Below, piece by piece: positions 28,637 to 38,115 of a stretch of DNA of 64,000 nt (positions within the stretch are counted from its first letter, which is position 1; each line of letters begins with the position of its first letter). The DNA comes from Anaerolineae bacterium (GTDB taxonomy: Bacteria; Chloroflexota; Anaerolineae; Anaerolineales; Anaerolineaceae): NCBI GenBank assembly GCA_013314735.1, contig JABUFD010000002.1:310001-374000 (forward strand), written 5' to 3'. The position numbers and the translations under genes are program-made. Below the pieces are notes generated by a model. That model did no database searches. It was not told the origin of the DNA and worked only from the letters and a program-made list of their open reading frames with translations.

Positions 28637-29728
28637 ATGATAAGTGGAAGTTATCTAAAGGTAAGCTTTATTGTAGGCACTTTGGGCCAGGGAGGCGCAG
28701 AACGCCAACTCTACTATTACATAAAAGCATTGGTTGAAGGTAGAAGCAAGGTTTATGTTCTATGCCTGACTAAAGGTGATTATTGGGAAAAGCGGATCAA
28801 AGAATTAGGCGTTCCGGTTATGTGGGTTGGACAATCACACATCCGACTGTTGAGGTTAATGTCTATTGTCCAACATATCAGAAGACACCCCGTCGACATT
28901 ATATATAGCCAGCATTTTCATACAAATCTGTATGCCTCGTTTGCGGCTTTTATGACGGGAAAAAGGGTATATGGTTCAATTCGGAATAATGCTTATCAAG
29001 AGATTGATAGTGTAGGGAATTTTTTGGGCACTTTAAGTCTACGTCTGCCAAAAATGATAGTGGCAAATTCGAAAACTGGGATGCAGAATGCAGTTAAGTT
29101 GGGCAAAAAGGAAGATCGATTATTTTTATTGCCTAATGTGGTAGACGAAAGTATCTTTTTCCCCGGCTCTCGAGAAAAGATAACCACCAAATTTATTGTG
29201 ACTTTTATCGGGAGGTTGTATCAACAAAAGAGGGTAGACCGAATTATTTGTCTAGCTAAAAAATTTATTCATAAACAATGCGACATTGAGTTTAGAATAT
29301 ACGGGGATGGTCCATTGCTCGAGGAGTTAACTGAGTTAGCAAACCATCAAGGTGTGTTGAATCAAAACTTGTTTTTCTACGGATTAACTAGTGATGCTGT
29401 TAGTGCTTATCAAGAATCTGATGTCCTGCTGTTAACCTCAGATTATGAAGGAACCCCCAATGTCGTTTTGGAGGCTTTGTCATGTGGATTACCAATCGTG
29501 GCCTCTGACGTTGGTGATGTGTCAGAGTTGGTAAAAGATGGAGAAAATGGGTTTATATTTTCACCATCAGACCTTGATACGGCTTATGAAAAATTATTGT
29601 TGCTATATAGAGATCAAGCTTTACGAGCGCGTATGGGGCATAAAAATCGACAATATGTCCTTGATCAGCGATCATATGCAACACTTCATAAAACGCTAGA
29701 TGACCTTTTCACCCACACACATCATTAA
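28637..29728 (+). CDS. GT4 family glycosyltransferase
   Basis: A 363-residue GT-B enzyme starting VSFIVGTLGQGGAERQLYYY, the Gly-rich acceptor loop of GT4. The donor domain contains TFIGRLYQQKRVDRII, RIYGDGPLLEEL, FFYGLTSD and SDYEGTPNVVLEALSCGLP, a textbook E-x7-E segment. ATG 28637 is preceded by AAAGGA. The family is sure; sugar specificity is unknown. Confidence 0.9.
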   Translation: MISGSYLKVSFIVGTLGQGGAERQLYYYIKALVEGRSKVYVLCLTKGDYWEKRIKELGVPVMWVGQSHIRLLRLMSIVQHIRRHPVDIIYSQHFHTNLYASFAAFMTGKRVYGSIRNNAYQEIDSVGNFLGTLSLRLPKMIVANSKTGMQNAVKLGKKEDRLFLLPNVVDESIFFPGSREKITTKFIVTFIGRLYQQKRVDRIICLAKKFIHKQCDIEFRIYGDGPLLEELTELANHQGVLNQNLFFYGLTSDAVSAYQESDVLLLTSDYEGTPNVVLEALSCGLPIVASDVGDVSELVKDGENGFIFSPSDLDTAYEKLLLLYRDQALRARMGHKNRQYVLDQRSYATLHKTLDDLFTHTHH

Positions 29729-29826
29729 CCAGTTCCCGAAGGATGAAATCTGTTTTTTTACGAGAAAATTAAAATGCGCGCGAAAAAATTGACGAGATAT
29801 TCTGTTAATGGGGTTGGCTGAGTTGA

Positions 29827-30960
29827 ATGAATAAACAGATCAAGGTTTTGTACGCTTCTCATTTTGGGCACCCATGGGGTGGGATTTCAATCCAAAATGA
29901 ACTGTTAATGGAGACAGACTTGCCAAAATGGATTGATATCATTCCCCTTGAGACATCCTCGGGAAAATTGGACTTCAATCAAAGAGGAAAAGTAAAAGCA
30001 AAAAATCTTATCAATGCGATTGCCAATATATTCCGATTTATGAGGGAGTATCTCCGGTGTAAGCCGGACATCGTTGACATAGGTACAGCTTATGGGGTGT
30101 CATTTATTAAACATAGCATCATGGCGATTTTATCACACTGGTTGGGCACCAAGGTTGTTGTGACTTTTCATTGTAGCCCAGAGATAATTTTTACGAATTC
30201 ACCGTTATCAAAAATGTTCCTACGGTTTTTCTTTCAAAGGATAAATGCGGTCGTGGCTATTTCCAAAGAATGGCTAGGGTATCTGGAAGATTATCCGCAT
30301 CTGATTGTCAGGTATATCCCAAACGGTGTTGATTTAAACTACTTCAAACCCAGAGAAACAAGTACTTACTCAACTCCTAAAAAAGAAGGCATAAATATCC
30401 TGTATATCGGACATATACATAGAGAAAAAGGCATTTTCGAGTTATTGGAAGCCATAGAATTATTGACCAACCAGAAAACCGACAACTTTTCATTGAATAT
30501 TGTAGGGAATATAGCTGAAGCCCAAAAAGATCCACTGATTTATGCCAGGTTGCAAAAAATAACCAGCAATAATTACATAAAAATATTTTCACCGGTTTTT
30601 GGTGAAGAAAAATTGCGATATTTTCGAGAGGCAGATATTTTGGTATTGCCATCCTATCATGAGGGAATGCCAAATGTGATACTTGAGGGAATGGCAGCAG
30701 GATTGGCAATTATTGCCACAAACGTGGGGGGAATACCCGATTTGGTAGCGAATGGAGACACAGGCATTTTAATACCGCCTAGGGACGTATTCAGCCTGGC
30801 GAACGCATTGTGTAAATTAATTAATGACAAAATTGTTCGCCAAAGAATGGGCGAATACGGGCTTGCGAGAGCAAGAATGCTTTTTGATATTAATAACAAA
30901 GCAAAGATGTTATTTGATTTGTATTCTACACTTACTTCATACACACAAGTTGTGAATTAA
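29827..30960 (+). CDS. GT4 family glycosyltransferase
   Basis: A 377-residue GT-B enzyme. The N-terminus has VLYASHFGHPWGGISIQNEL, then VVVTFHCSPE; the donor domain has NILYIGHIHREKGIFELLEA, FSPVFGEEKLRYFREADILV and SYHEGMPNVILEGMAAGLA with the conserved glutamates. It belongs to the AT-rich island. A 98-nt gap separates it from the previous gene and contains no obvious terminator. Confidence 0.9.
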   Translation: MNKQIKVLYASHFGHPWGGISIQNELLMETDLPKWIDIIPLETSSGKLDFNQRGKVKAKNLINAIANIFRFMREYLRCKPDIVDIGTAYGVSFIKHSIMAILSHWLGTKVVVTFHCSPEIIFTNSPLSKMFLRFFFQRINAVVAISKEWLGYLEDYPHLIVRYIPNGVDLNYFKPRETSTYSTPKKEGINILYIGHIHREKGIFELLEAIELLTNQKTDNFSLNIVGNIAEAQKDPLIYARLQKITSNNYIKIFSPVFGEEKLRYFREADILVLPSYHEGMPNVILEGMAAGLAIIATNVGGIPDLVANGDTGILIPPRDVFSLANALCKLINDKIVRQRMGEYGLARARMLFDINNKAKMLFDLYSTLTSYTQVVN

Positions 30961-31000
30961 GATAGGTAGTATAGTTGAGTTTCAAAATTAGATACAAAAA

Positions 31001-32233
31001 ATGAACCTTTTAATTATAAGTCCGGTTTTTCCTCCTGAACCCATCATTTCAGCGCGGACAAGTTGGTTGCTGGCAGATGAAATGGGAAAAGCTGATAATA
31101 TTGTCAGGGTGGTCACATCTTTTCCAAGTCGTCCTGGCGGAAAACTATATGAAGGATACCATAAGAAGTTATGGGAATATTCGCAGAATGGTGACAAGTT
31201 GTTCATAACTCGCACATTTTCCATTTTTTCAAATAAATCAGAGATATTCAACAGGTTATTAGAAAATATCAGTTTTGGGATTAGCTCAAGCATTGCATTG
31301 CTTTTTTCAAAAAGACCAGATGTAGTATACATCAACACCTGGCCGATTTTCGCCCAGGGCCTTAATGCGATGTTTTGCAGGATAAAGCATATCAAGTTTG
31401 TGTTAAGCATACAGGATGTTTACCCGGAGTCACTGCTCTCACAAAAGCGTTTCTCTGAAAGCTCACTGATTATTCGCGTCCTAAGATGGTTAGATGCTAA
31501 AATTGCAAAATCAGCCGCAGCTGTCATCGGTATCTCTGATCATTTCAAAGCAATCTATATTCAAGAACGTGGGATAGATGAAGGCAAAGTTTTTGTAGTC
31601 CCCAATTTCATTCAAGACCATTTTGTGCCTGGCTGGAATGACATTCATGTTCGTGATTTGGCGGATATAAAACTAAACTCTTTCGTATTTTTATATGCAG
31701 GCAACATAGGCGTCGCAGCTGGGGTTGAAACGATTGTAAAGTATTTTAAGAAGTTCCAGGGCGATGCTGTCCTATTAATCGCAGGGGGAGGAAGCCAATT
31801 GGCGTTTTGCGTAAAAGAAGCAGCCGAGGTGGGTAATGTAAAATTCTGGTCTCCATGGGAAAGTGATGATACCAACAAAGTGTTGGCTTCAGGTGATGTT
31901 TTTCTATTACCTACTGTTAACGATCAGAGCCTGGCATCGGTCCCTTCAAAATTAATCACCTATATGCTGGCCGGGAAGCCGGTACTGGCGCTTGTTCATC
32001 CTGATTCCGAAGTTGCTCGGGTGATCACTCAGGCTGCCTGTGGTTGGGTAATACCTCCCGTAAATGAACCAATTTTCCTTGAATCCATATCAAAAATCAG
32101 GAGCCTGCCAAAAAGCCAACTTGCAGAATTGGGTAAAAATGGTAGAAATTACGCACTTAAGCATTTTACCAGTGATGTTTGTGTGCCACAGGTGATTAAC
32201 ATTATCGAAGAGGTGGCAGCGAAACATGATTGA
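31001..32233 (+). CDS. GT4 family glycosyltransferase (WcaI/WbuB-like)
   Basis: A 410-residue GT-B enzyme: LLIISPVFPPEPIISARTSW, SIQDVYPES (typical of the WcaI/WbuB fucosyl/aminosugar transferase group), FLYAGNIGVAAGVETIVKYF, FWSPWESDDTNKVLASGDVF and SVPSKLITYMLAGKPVLALV. G+C content starts to rise towards the 3' end, so the island boundary may lie near here. It overlaps the GNAT gene by 8 nt. Confidence 0.88.
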   Translation: MNLLIISPVFPPEPIISARTSWLLADEMGKADNIVRVVTSFPSRPGGKLYEGYHKKLWEYSQNGDKLFITRTFSIFSNKSEIFNRLLENISFGISSSIALLFSKRPDVVYINTWPIFAQGLNAMFCRIKHIKFVLSIQDVYPESLLSQKRFSESSLIIRVLRWLDAKIAKSAAAVIGISDHFKAIYIQERGIDEGKVFVVPNFIQDHFVPGWNDIHVRDLADIKLNSFVFLYAGNIGVAAGVETIVKYFKKFQGDAVLLIAGGGSQLAFCVKEAAEVGNVKFWSPWESDDTNKVLASGDVFLLPTVNDQSLASVPSKLITYMLAGKPVLALVHPDSEVARVITQAACGWVIPPVNEPIFLESISKIRSLPKSQLAELGKNGRNYALKHFTSDVCVPQVINIIEEVAAKHD

Positions 32234-32834
32234 GCCCATGAAAGTATCGGAATTGCGTTATGTGGTTTCGGTTCACCTTGACTCATTTCCTGGTTTTTTT
32301 CTCTCATTTCTGGGGCCTGCCTTCCTATACCATCTCTATCATGGTTTGGCCAGTGATGAAACAGGCATCCATTTTGTCTATAAAAAGGATCAATCCATTG
32401 TGGGTTTTGTTTGTGGCAGTTCCCATCCAGAAGGACTATACCGGAGGTTAATCAAAAAACGATGGTGGGCTTTTGCCCTGGCTTCGCTCCCAGCCGTTTT
32501 GAAAAATCCAGGAATTCTCTCTCGCCTGGTACGTGCGTTGAAAAAGCCCTCTGAATATGCAGCGGGAGATCATTCAGCTACGCTGATGTCGATTGCAGTC
32601 TCACCTGAACATCAGGGCAAAGGCATTGGTGATGCTCTGGTGAAGGCTTTTGTTTCAGAGGCAAAGCAGCGTGGTTGTGGCGCCATCAACCTGACCACAG
32701 ATCGGTTGGAGAATGATGCCGTCAATCACTTCTACCGGAAGATGGGTTTTGAACTTGTCCGTACCTTTGTTACACCAGAGGGTCGCGCGATGAATGAATA
32801 CGAATTGTTAATCGATCAAGCCATATATGCATAA
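32226..32834 (+). CDS. GNAT-family N-acetyltransferase
   Basis: A 202-residue protein with the GNAT core: LMSIAVSPEHQGKGIGDALV is motif A with Q-x-x-G-x-G for acetyl-CoA pyrophosphate, followed by INLTTDRLENDAVNHFYRKM and GFELVRTF (motif B). It ends the glycan island operon and is followed by a terminator. It may acetylate an amino sugar precursor (WecD/PglD-like role), which is inferred only from context. Confidence 0.85.
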   Translation: MIEPMKVSELRYVVSVHLDSFPGFFLSFLGPAFLYHLYHGLASDETGIHFVYKKDQSIVGFVCGSSHPEGLYRRLIKKRWWAFALASLPAVLKNPGILSRLVRALKKPSEYAAGDHSATLMSIAVSPEHQGKGIGDALVKAFVSEAKQRGCGAINLTTDRLENDAVNHFYRKMGFELVRTFVTPEGRAMNEYELLIDQAIYA

Positions 32835-32899
32835 TGTGGTTATTTCTGATTAACGCTGGAATTCCGCCACCAACACAGGCTACTCTACTATCAAATTTT

Positions 32900-32929
32900 A
32901 CCGCCTCCTGCCATCACGCCGGAGGCGGT
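32900..32929 (+). terminator. Intrinsic terminator after glycan island
   Basis: A 9-bp inverted repeat (ACCGCCTCC / GGAGGCGGT) with a 12-nt loop, followed by TTTCTCTTT on the + strand. It closes the operon ending at 32834. Confidence 0.75.
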
Positions 32930-32975
32930 TTCTCTTTCCACTCATTGCCACCGCGCCAGGTATGCCACATTGGTG

Positions 32976-33003
32976 TTATCCTTTGACAAAAATTGAGTAT
33001 AAT
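32976..33003 (+). promoter_or_regulatory. Probable promoter of propeller-GGDEF gene
   Basis: A perfect TATAAT lies at 32998-33003, about 38 nt before the ATG at 33042. The nearest -35 at 16-nt spacing is the weak TTATCC (32976). A perfect TTGACA at 32983 is only 9 nt from TATAAT and cannot pair with it, but could pair with TAAATA at 33005. Confidence 0.5.
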
Positions 33004-33041
33004 GTAAATACTTACCAAACAAGAATTCTCAACAGGTGAAT

Positions 33042-36000
33042 ATGAAAATACGTTTTCAGTTTGCAGTGATCGCATGGATCAGCTTAAGCTTGCTGATGAT
33101 GACCCATATCTCCCCGGCGGCGGCTGACCTTACAGCAACGGATACCCCCATCGACGGTCCGCTGCGTTTCACCCGCTGGTCGGTGGAGGATGGCCTCTCG
33201 AATTCGACGGTTTTGTCAGCGATCCAGGACACGGAAGGATACCTGTGGTTCGCCACCCAGGATGGGTTGAACCGGTTTGACGGCAACCGTTTCACCGTCT
33301 TTCGCCACCAGGAGCAGGACCCTAACTCGCTCTCATCCAACAACACCTTTGCGTTGACGCTGGATGCCGAAGGTGTGTTATGGATTGGCACAGACGGCGG
33401 CGGGGTGAACCGCTATGATGCGGCCACGGAAACCTTCACCGCGTATCGCTTCGATGAAGCCAACCCGGGTTCGTTGAGCAATGATAACGTATGGTCGATT
33501 TACAGTGATTCCAGGGATCGCTTATGGGTGGGTACGCGCGGTGGTTTGAACCTGCTGCAGGAAGATACCCAACAATTTACCCGCTTTCTGCATGATCCTG
33601 ACAATCCCCGTTCCCTGCCCAATGATGTTGTGCTGCGCATCTACGAGGACCGGAGCGGGGTGATCTGGGTGGGGACGCGCGGTGGGTTGGCGCGGTTTGA
33701 CGAAAGCAGCAGCGATTTTACGGTTTTTGCCCATGACGCGGAGAATCCGAATAGTATTTCGGACAACCAGGTGTGGGATATGGTGGAAGACAGTGCCGGT
33801 AACTTCTGGGTCGCCACCCGCTACGGCGGGTTGAACCGGATGGACCGCACAACTGGCACTTTTCAGGCCTTCCTGCATGATGCCGGCGATCCCTCAACGA
33901 TTAGTGATAACAGCGTGTTTAAGGTGTTTGAGGACAGCCGCCAACAGTTATGGGTGGCAACCGAAAAGGGCGGGCTGAACCGGATGGACCGCGATAGCGG
34001 TAGTTTTGCTTCCTACCAGCATGATCCCAATGATCCGCTCAGTATCAGCAATAATGACCTGTTCTGGATTATGGAAGACCGTTCCGGCTCGTTGTGGTTC
34101 ACCAGCCGGCGCAACGGCATCAGCCAGTTGATGCCGGATTTCCAGAAATTTCAGCATTACCGCTATTCGATCAACCAGCCGTTGTCACTCAGCAATAACA
34201 ATGTCTACAGCATCTGGTCCTACGGCGATGGCATTTATTGGGTGGGCACAGGCGGGGGCGGGTTGAACCGGATCGATACACAGCAGCAAACCAGCACGTA
34301 CTATGTCAATGATCCTGAGAATCCGAACAGCCTTCCGAATGACACCATTTACGCGTTATATGGCGATCCTGGCGGAGAAGTGTTGTGGATTGGCACGGTG
34401 GGGGGCGGCCTCAGCCGATTCGACCTGGCAAGCCAAACGTTTACCAATTATCAACGAAATCCTGAAAATCCGGCATCGCTGGCGAGTAATTACATCACGG
34501 CAATTGCGCCGGCGGATGACGGTCGGTTGTGGGTCGGCACCCTGGGCTTTGGGATCGACTTGTTTGACCCCGCTACCGGAACGGTGGTGGAGCATATGGT
34601 TAATGATCCGGAAAATGTCGAATCACTCAGTGAGAATACCGTCTACGCCTTGCTGCCTGCGATGGATGGTACGCTGTGGGTTGGCACTGGACGGGGTGGG
34701 TTGAACCAGTTTGATCCGCTTACCGGGCAAAACCGGATCTATCGTTATGACCCTGAAAATGTCGAGACGATCTCTTCTGATACGGTGCATGCATTGGCAA
34801 CCAGCGCGGATGGGTTCATCTGGTGCGGAACAGCAAACGGCCTTTCGGTACTCGACCCACTAACCGGTGCCTTCCGGCGGTATTCCATCAAAGATGGCCT
34901 CCCCAGCGATACGATCTATGGGGTGGTCTTTGATGATGATGGCTATGCATGGATCAGCACCGCCAGCGGCCTGGTACGGGCTGGAATGGCGGGTGGTGAA
35001 TGGCGGGTGTTCGATGTCCATGATGGCCTGCAAGGGACCCAGTTCAACCTGTTTGCCTACGCGAGAAGTCACCAGGGGGAATTGCTGTTTGGCGGAACGG
35101 GAGGGATGAACGTATTCGACCCTGATGGAATCTACCCCAATGATTATCAACCATATATCATCCTGACCGACCTCCAGATCTCGAATCAATCCATTCTGCC
35201 CGGCAGCGAGTTACTGCCGGCCGCGATTAATCATGTGGCAGGTGTGCAAATTCCTGCGCAGGATGAGGTGTTCGCCGTTGAGTTCACAGTCGATGATTAC
35301 CAGATTCGCCAGCATCTCCAATACCAGACATGGCTGGAAGGATTTGAAGACGACTGGTCGCCGCCGACCAACCGGAACCGGGTATCATATACCAATTTGA
35401 ATCCCGGAGACTATACCTTAAGGATCCGTGCCGCCAATCATGATGGCGTCTGGAATGAAGAATCCAGGCAACTGGTGATCACGGTGCTTCCACATTGGTG
35501 GGAAACGGCCTGGTTCCGGATCCTGGCCATGCTGGCTGTGTTTGGGTTGCTGTTCCTGGGGCTGCGGATGCGGATGCAGGCACTGCAACGGCAAAACACA
35601 CATTTGGAGCAGATGGTTGCCCAGCGAACCAATGAATTGCAGCAAACCAATGAGCAATTGCAGGCGCAAATTGCAGAGGTCACCCGGCTGCATTCCCAAC
35701 TCAAGGAACAGGCGATTCGTGATGACCTTACCGATCTATATAATCGCCGATACCTGAATGAGGTGCTGGCGCATGAGGTCGCGCAGGCCCAACGGGCGAA
35801 TGCTGCCCTGGCACTGATGATGGTGGATATCGACCACTTTAAATTGGTGAATGATACTCACGGTCATGTGGTGGGTGATGCGGTACTGGTCGCTTTTGCG
35901 CAAAAACTGCAACAATTTACCCGCATGATGGATATTATCAGCCGTTACGGGGGTGAGGAATTCGTGGTCGTGCTGCCCGGAATGGGAATCGACGATGCAT

Positions 36001-36236
36001 ATCGGCGGGCGGAAGAAATCCGTTTGAGCATCCAGAATGAAGTGATCCGTATCAGCGGGGACGTTGCTGGTTTGTCACTGACCGTGTCGATCGGGGTGGC
36101 TGTGTACCCGCTCCAGGTTGCTGATGGTAAATCGCTGCTGGACGCTGCAGACCGGGCGTTATACACGGCCAAATCCCGCGGGAGGAATCAGACCTGTCTG
36201 TTTGATGGTTCGGTGTCGCCAGTCAATGGCGAATAA
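33042..36236 (+). CDS. Two-component-propeller sensor with C-terminal diguanylate cyclase
   Basis: A 1064-residue membrane sensor. A signal-like helix (residues ~6-24) leads to about a dozen ~45-residue propeller repeats of the form LWIGTxGGGLNRxD, each preceded by a PNSLS-type loop. A Y_Y_Y domain follows (YTNLNPGDYTLRIRAAN), then one membrane helix (FRILAMLAVFGLLFLGL), a coiled coil (LQQTNEQLQAQIAEV) and a GGDEF domain. The active site is GGEEF (residues 970-974), with a likely inhibitory I-site RMMD just before it. It would make cyclic di-GMP in response to an extracellular ligand, plausibly to control EPS output. The start could also be GTG 33036. Confidence 0.92.
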   Translation: MKIRFQFAVIAWISLSLLMMTHISPAAADLTATDTPIDGPLRFTRWSVEDGLSNSTVLSAIQDTEGYLWFATQDGLNRFDGNRFTVFRHQEQDPNSLSSNNTFALTLDAEGVLWIGTDGGGVNRYDAATETFTAYRFDEANPGSLSNDNVWSIYSDSRDRLWVGTRGGLNLLQEDTQQFTRFLHDPDNPRSLPNDVVLRIYEDRSGVIWVGTRGGLARFDESSSDFTVFAHDAENPNSISDNQVWDMVEDSAGNFWVATRYGGLNRMDRTTGTFQAFLHDAGDPSTISDNSVFKVFEDSRQQLWVATEKGGLNRMDRDSGSFASYQHDPNDPLSISNNDLFWIMEDRSGSLWFTSRRNGISQLMPDFQKFQHYRYSINQPLSLSNNNVYSIWSYGDGIYWVGTGGGGLNRIDTQQQTSTYYVNDPENPNSLPNDTIYALYGDPGGEVLWIGTVGGGLSRFDLASQTFTNYQRNPENPASLASNYITAIAPADDGRLWVGTLGFGIDLFDPATGTVVEHMVNDPENVESLSENTVYALLPAMDGTLWVGTGRGGLNQFDPLTGQNRIYRYDPENVETISSDTVHALATSADGFIWCGTANGLSVLDPLTGAFRRYSIKDGLPSDTIYGVVFDDDGYAWISTASGLVRAGMAGGEWRVFDVHDGLQGTQFNLFAYARSHQGELLFGGTGGMNVFDPDGIYPNDYQPYIILTDLQISNQSILPGSELLPAAINHVAGVQIPAQDEVFAVEFTVDDYQIRQHLQYQTWLEGFEDDWSPPTNRNRVSYTNLNPGDYTLRIRAANHDGVWNEESRQLVITVLPHWWETAWFRILAMLAVFGLLFLGLRMRMQALQRQNTHLEQMVAQRTNELQQTNEQLQAQIAEVTRLHSQLKEQAIRDDLTDLYNRRYLNEVLAHEVAQAQRANAALALMMVDIDHFKLVNDTHGHVVGDAVLVAFAQKLQQFTRMMDIISRYGGEEFVVVLPGMGIDDAYRRAEEIRLSIQNEVIRISGDVAGLSLTVSIGVAVYPLQVADGKSLLDAADRALYTAKSRGRNQTCLFDGSVSPVNGE

Positions 36237-36240
36237 TGAA

Positions 36241-36360
36241 GAGGCTGTCCCAAAAGTCACCTGTAAAACCATCGAACCGCCAGATTTGGCGGTTCGATTC
36301 TTAATTTAAGCCCAGATGTAGGTGCGCGGCTCAGCCGCGCTGGACTTTTGGGACAGCCCC
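36241..36360. mobile_element. MITE-like inverted-repeat element
   Basis: A 120-nt non-coding element whose ends are inverted repeats matching at 17 of 19 positions: GAGGCTGTCCCAAAAGTCA at the left and the complement of GGGGCTGTCCCAAAAGTCC at the right. Ends of the type GGCTGTCCCAAAA are common in bacterial insertion sequences. Inside are a perfect 12-bp hairpin (36271-36298) and a GCGCGGC/GCCGCGC hairpin (36324-36340). ATAATG occurs just outside both ends (36233 and 36361), a possible but slightly offset target duplication. It lies between convergent genes and could also act as a terminator. Confidence 0.65.
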
Positions 36361-36392
36361 ATAATGGTACGGTATTCCAGAGGTAAACTCGG

Positions 36393-36893
36393 TCAGGCAG
36401 CCGGCGCTGTTCCGGCAGAGATGGTCTTGCTGCGCTCGATCGATTGCAGCGCCAGGTAGCGTTCACCGAATTGTTTCACCTTGTCCCATTCGTTGTCAAA
36501 TTGGTCGTAATGAATTTCCTCCTGCGCCACCAGGTCTTCGAAAATCTTTTTGGAAACCGAATCTGCGTTGGCAGAACATTCGTTGGCCCAGCGGTTATAA
36601 TCCAGGATTGTGGATTCTTCCAGTTGGCAAGCCATTTGCAGCATTCCTGCCACATCGTGAATGGGTTTGACCGGTTCGCCGACCTCCATGATGACTTCGC
36701 CCTTAAGGAACAGGATGCGCTCCGCGAGGAGCTCCACATGGGTCATCTCTTCAATGGCAATTCGCCGGAACAGGGATGAAAGCAGATCGTATCCCTGGTC
36801 ATCCAGGTGAAAATGGAAGTACATATATTGATGGACAGCGGCCAATTCATCGCGGACAGCGTTATTCAATAGAACGATGCTTTTCTCGTGCAT
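36393..36893 (-). CDS. Ferritin-like (bacterioferritin family) protein
   Basis: A 166-residue four-helix protein. NNAVRDELAAVHQYMYFHFH provides the first iron-ligand Glu, IAIEEMTHVELLAERI is the E-x-x-H of helix B, LEESTILDYNRWANEC supplies a helix C Glu, and LVAQEEIHYDQFDNEW is the second E-x-x-H. These are the di-iron ligands of bacterioferritin/ferritin-like proteins. The start is preceded by AGGAGG. It probably stores iron or protects from oxidants; no haem-binding Met is obvious. It is transcribed divergently from the metallophosphoesterase. Confidence 0.85.
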   Translation of the reverse strand: MHEKSIVLLNNAVRDELAAVHQYMYFHFHLDDQGYDLLSSLFRRIAIEEMTHVELLAERILFLKGEVIMEVGEPVKPIHDVAGMLQMACQLEESTILDYNRWANECSANADSVSKKIFEDLVAQEEIHYDQFDNEWDKVKQFGERYLALQSIERSKTISAGTAPAA

Positions 36894-37155
36894 TTAATCC
36901 TCCTATGCTCATTCATCTTTGGGTTAATATCTTCATTATAAACCTTAACCTCCTGACCTGAACGGGATTTCATATCACAAAGGAACGATCGCTGGCAGGG
37001 TGGCTATTCACCTTCTGACCGCCCTTTCAATTCTTCGATGGACCTGTGAGTGGTGCTTTTTGGGAAGAATTGTCTTGTCTGGCCAGAGACTCACCTTCCA
37101 TCTGTGATACCATTACTGGGCATAGAGCCATTACCACGCAGGAGGTTCAATTCAG

Positions 37156-38115
37156 GTGGAACCAGATCAGCTGGCATATGATCAATTCAAGGCTTTTCAG
37201 GAACGGATTGGCGATACCCACCTGGGGACGCGCTTATGGCTTCAGGCTGTGCCCAGACAAAAAGTAGTTCCGCGTTGGCGTGCAAAATTTCACTTTGAAA
37301 ATTTTCCCTTCTTGCTAAAATTATTCAAATTGATTCTTCGTACCACAGGCTTAACACGTCTCGGTTATCAGAATGCTTTGCGAATTCAGGTGGTTCATAA
37401 TGAAGTGAGTCTACCTCAACTGCCCGCTGCTTTCGATGGGTACCGCATTTTGCATCTCTCTGATTTGCATCTGGATGGGGTAGCGGGGTTTGGAACGGTG
37501 GTTGCCAATGCGATCCATGGTTTGGTATATGATTTGTGTATCATCACCGGCGACTTTCGGTACCATGATAACGGGCCGTATGAATTGATGCTGGAAGAAA
37601 TGAAACCGATCATGGATGAGATTTACTGCGCCAAAAGTGTTCTGGCGATCCTGGGTAATCATGATTACCTGCAACCGGTACCCCTTCTCGAACAGAGGGG
37701 CATACGCTTCCTCATCAATGAACAATATCGGGTTGAGCGAAATGGGGCAACGATGTGGATTGTTGGTGTGGATGATCCCCATTATTACGAGTTGGATGAT
37801 CTCGATCTTTCAATGGAGACGATCCCGGGCGAAGCCTTTGTAGTGGCCCTAGTTCACTCTCCTGAATTGTACAAGGAGGCTGCGATTAAGAATGTGGCCT
37901 TGTATTTGTGCGGCCATACCCACGGGGGACAGGTTTGTTTGCCCGGCGGTATTCCAATAATGACCAATGCTGATTGCCCCCGCAAATTGATTTCCGGCCC
38001 CTGGCAATACCAATCAATGAAGGGATATACTTCCCGTGGCACCGGTTCCTCGGGAACGTTTGTTCGTTATTTTTGTCCACCCGAAGTGACACTTCATACA
38101 CTGGTTACGGGCTAA
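37156..38115 (+). CDS. Metallophosphoesterase (calcineurin-like)
   Basis: A 319-residue protein with all five metal-binding motifs of the family: ILHLSDLHLDG (D-x-H), ITGDFRYHD (GD), LAILGNHDYL (GNHD), ALVHSPEL (H) and CGHTHGGQ (GH-x-H). The N-terminal 90 residues contain no signal peptide, so it may act in the cytoplasm or at the membrane face. It resembles YkuE/UDP-diacylglucosamine hydrolase relatives, but the substrate is unknown. Translation is assigned to GTG 37156, which has AGGAGG 10 nt upstream. Confidence 0.85.
   Translation: MEPDQLAYDQFKAFQERIGDTHLGTRLWLQAVPRQKVVPRWRAKFHFENFPFLLKLFKLILRTTGLTRLGYQNALRIQVVHNEVSLPQLPAAFDGYRILHLSDLHLDGVAGFGTVVANAIHGLVYDLCIITGDFRYHDNGPYELMLEEMKPIMDEIYCAKSVLAILGNHDYLQPVPLLEQRGIRFLINEQYRVERNGATMWIVGVDDPHYYELDDLDLSMETIPGEAFVVALVHSPELYKEAAIKNVALYLCGHTHGGQVCLPGGIPIMTNADCPRKLISGPWQYQSMKGYTSRGTGSSGTFVRYFCPPEVTLHTLVTG

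Noticed and set aside
32983-33003. TTGACA followed by TATAAT as one promoter
   Set aside because: The two perfect hexamers are only 9 nt apart, too close to act as a -35/-10 pair.
36233-36366. ATAATG as a firm target-site duplication of the MITE-like element
   Set aside because: The left copy is separated from the inverted repeat by two bases, so it may be chance.
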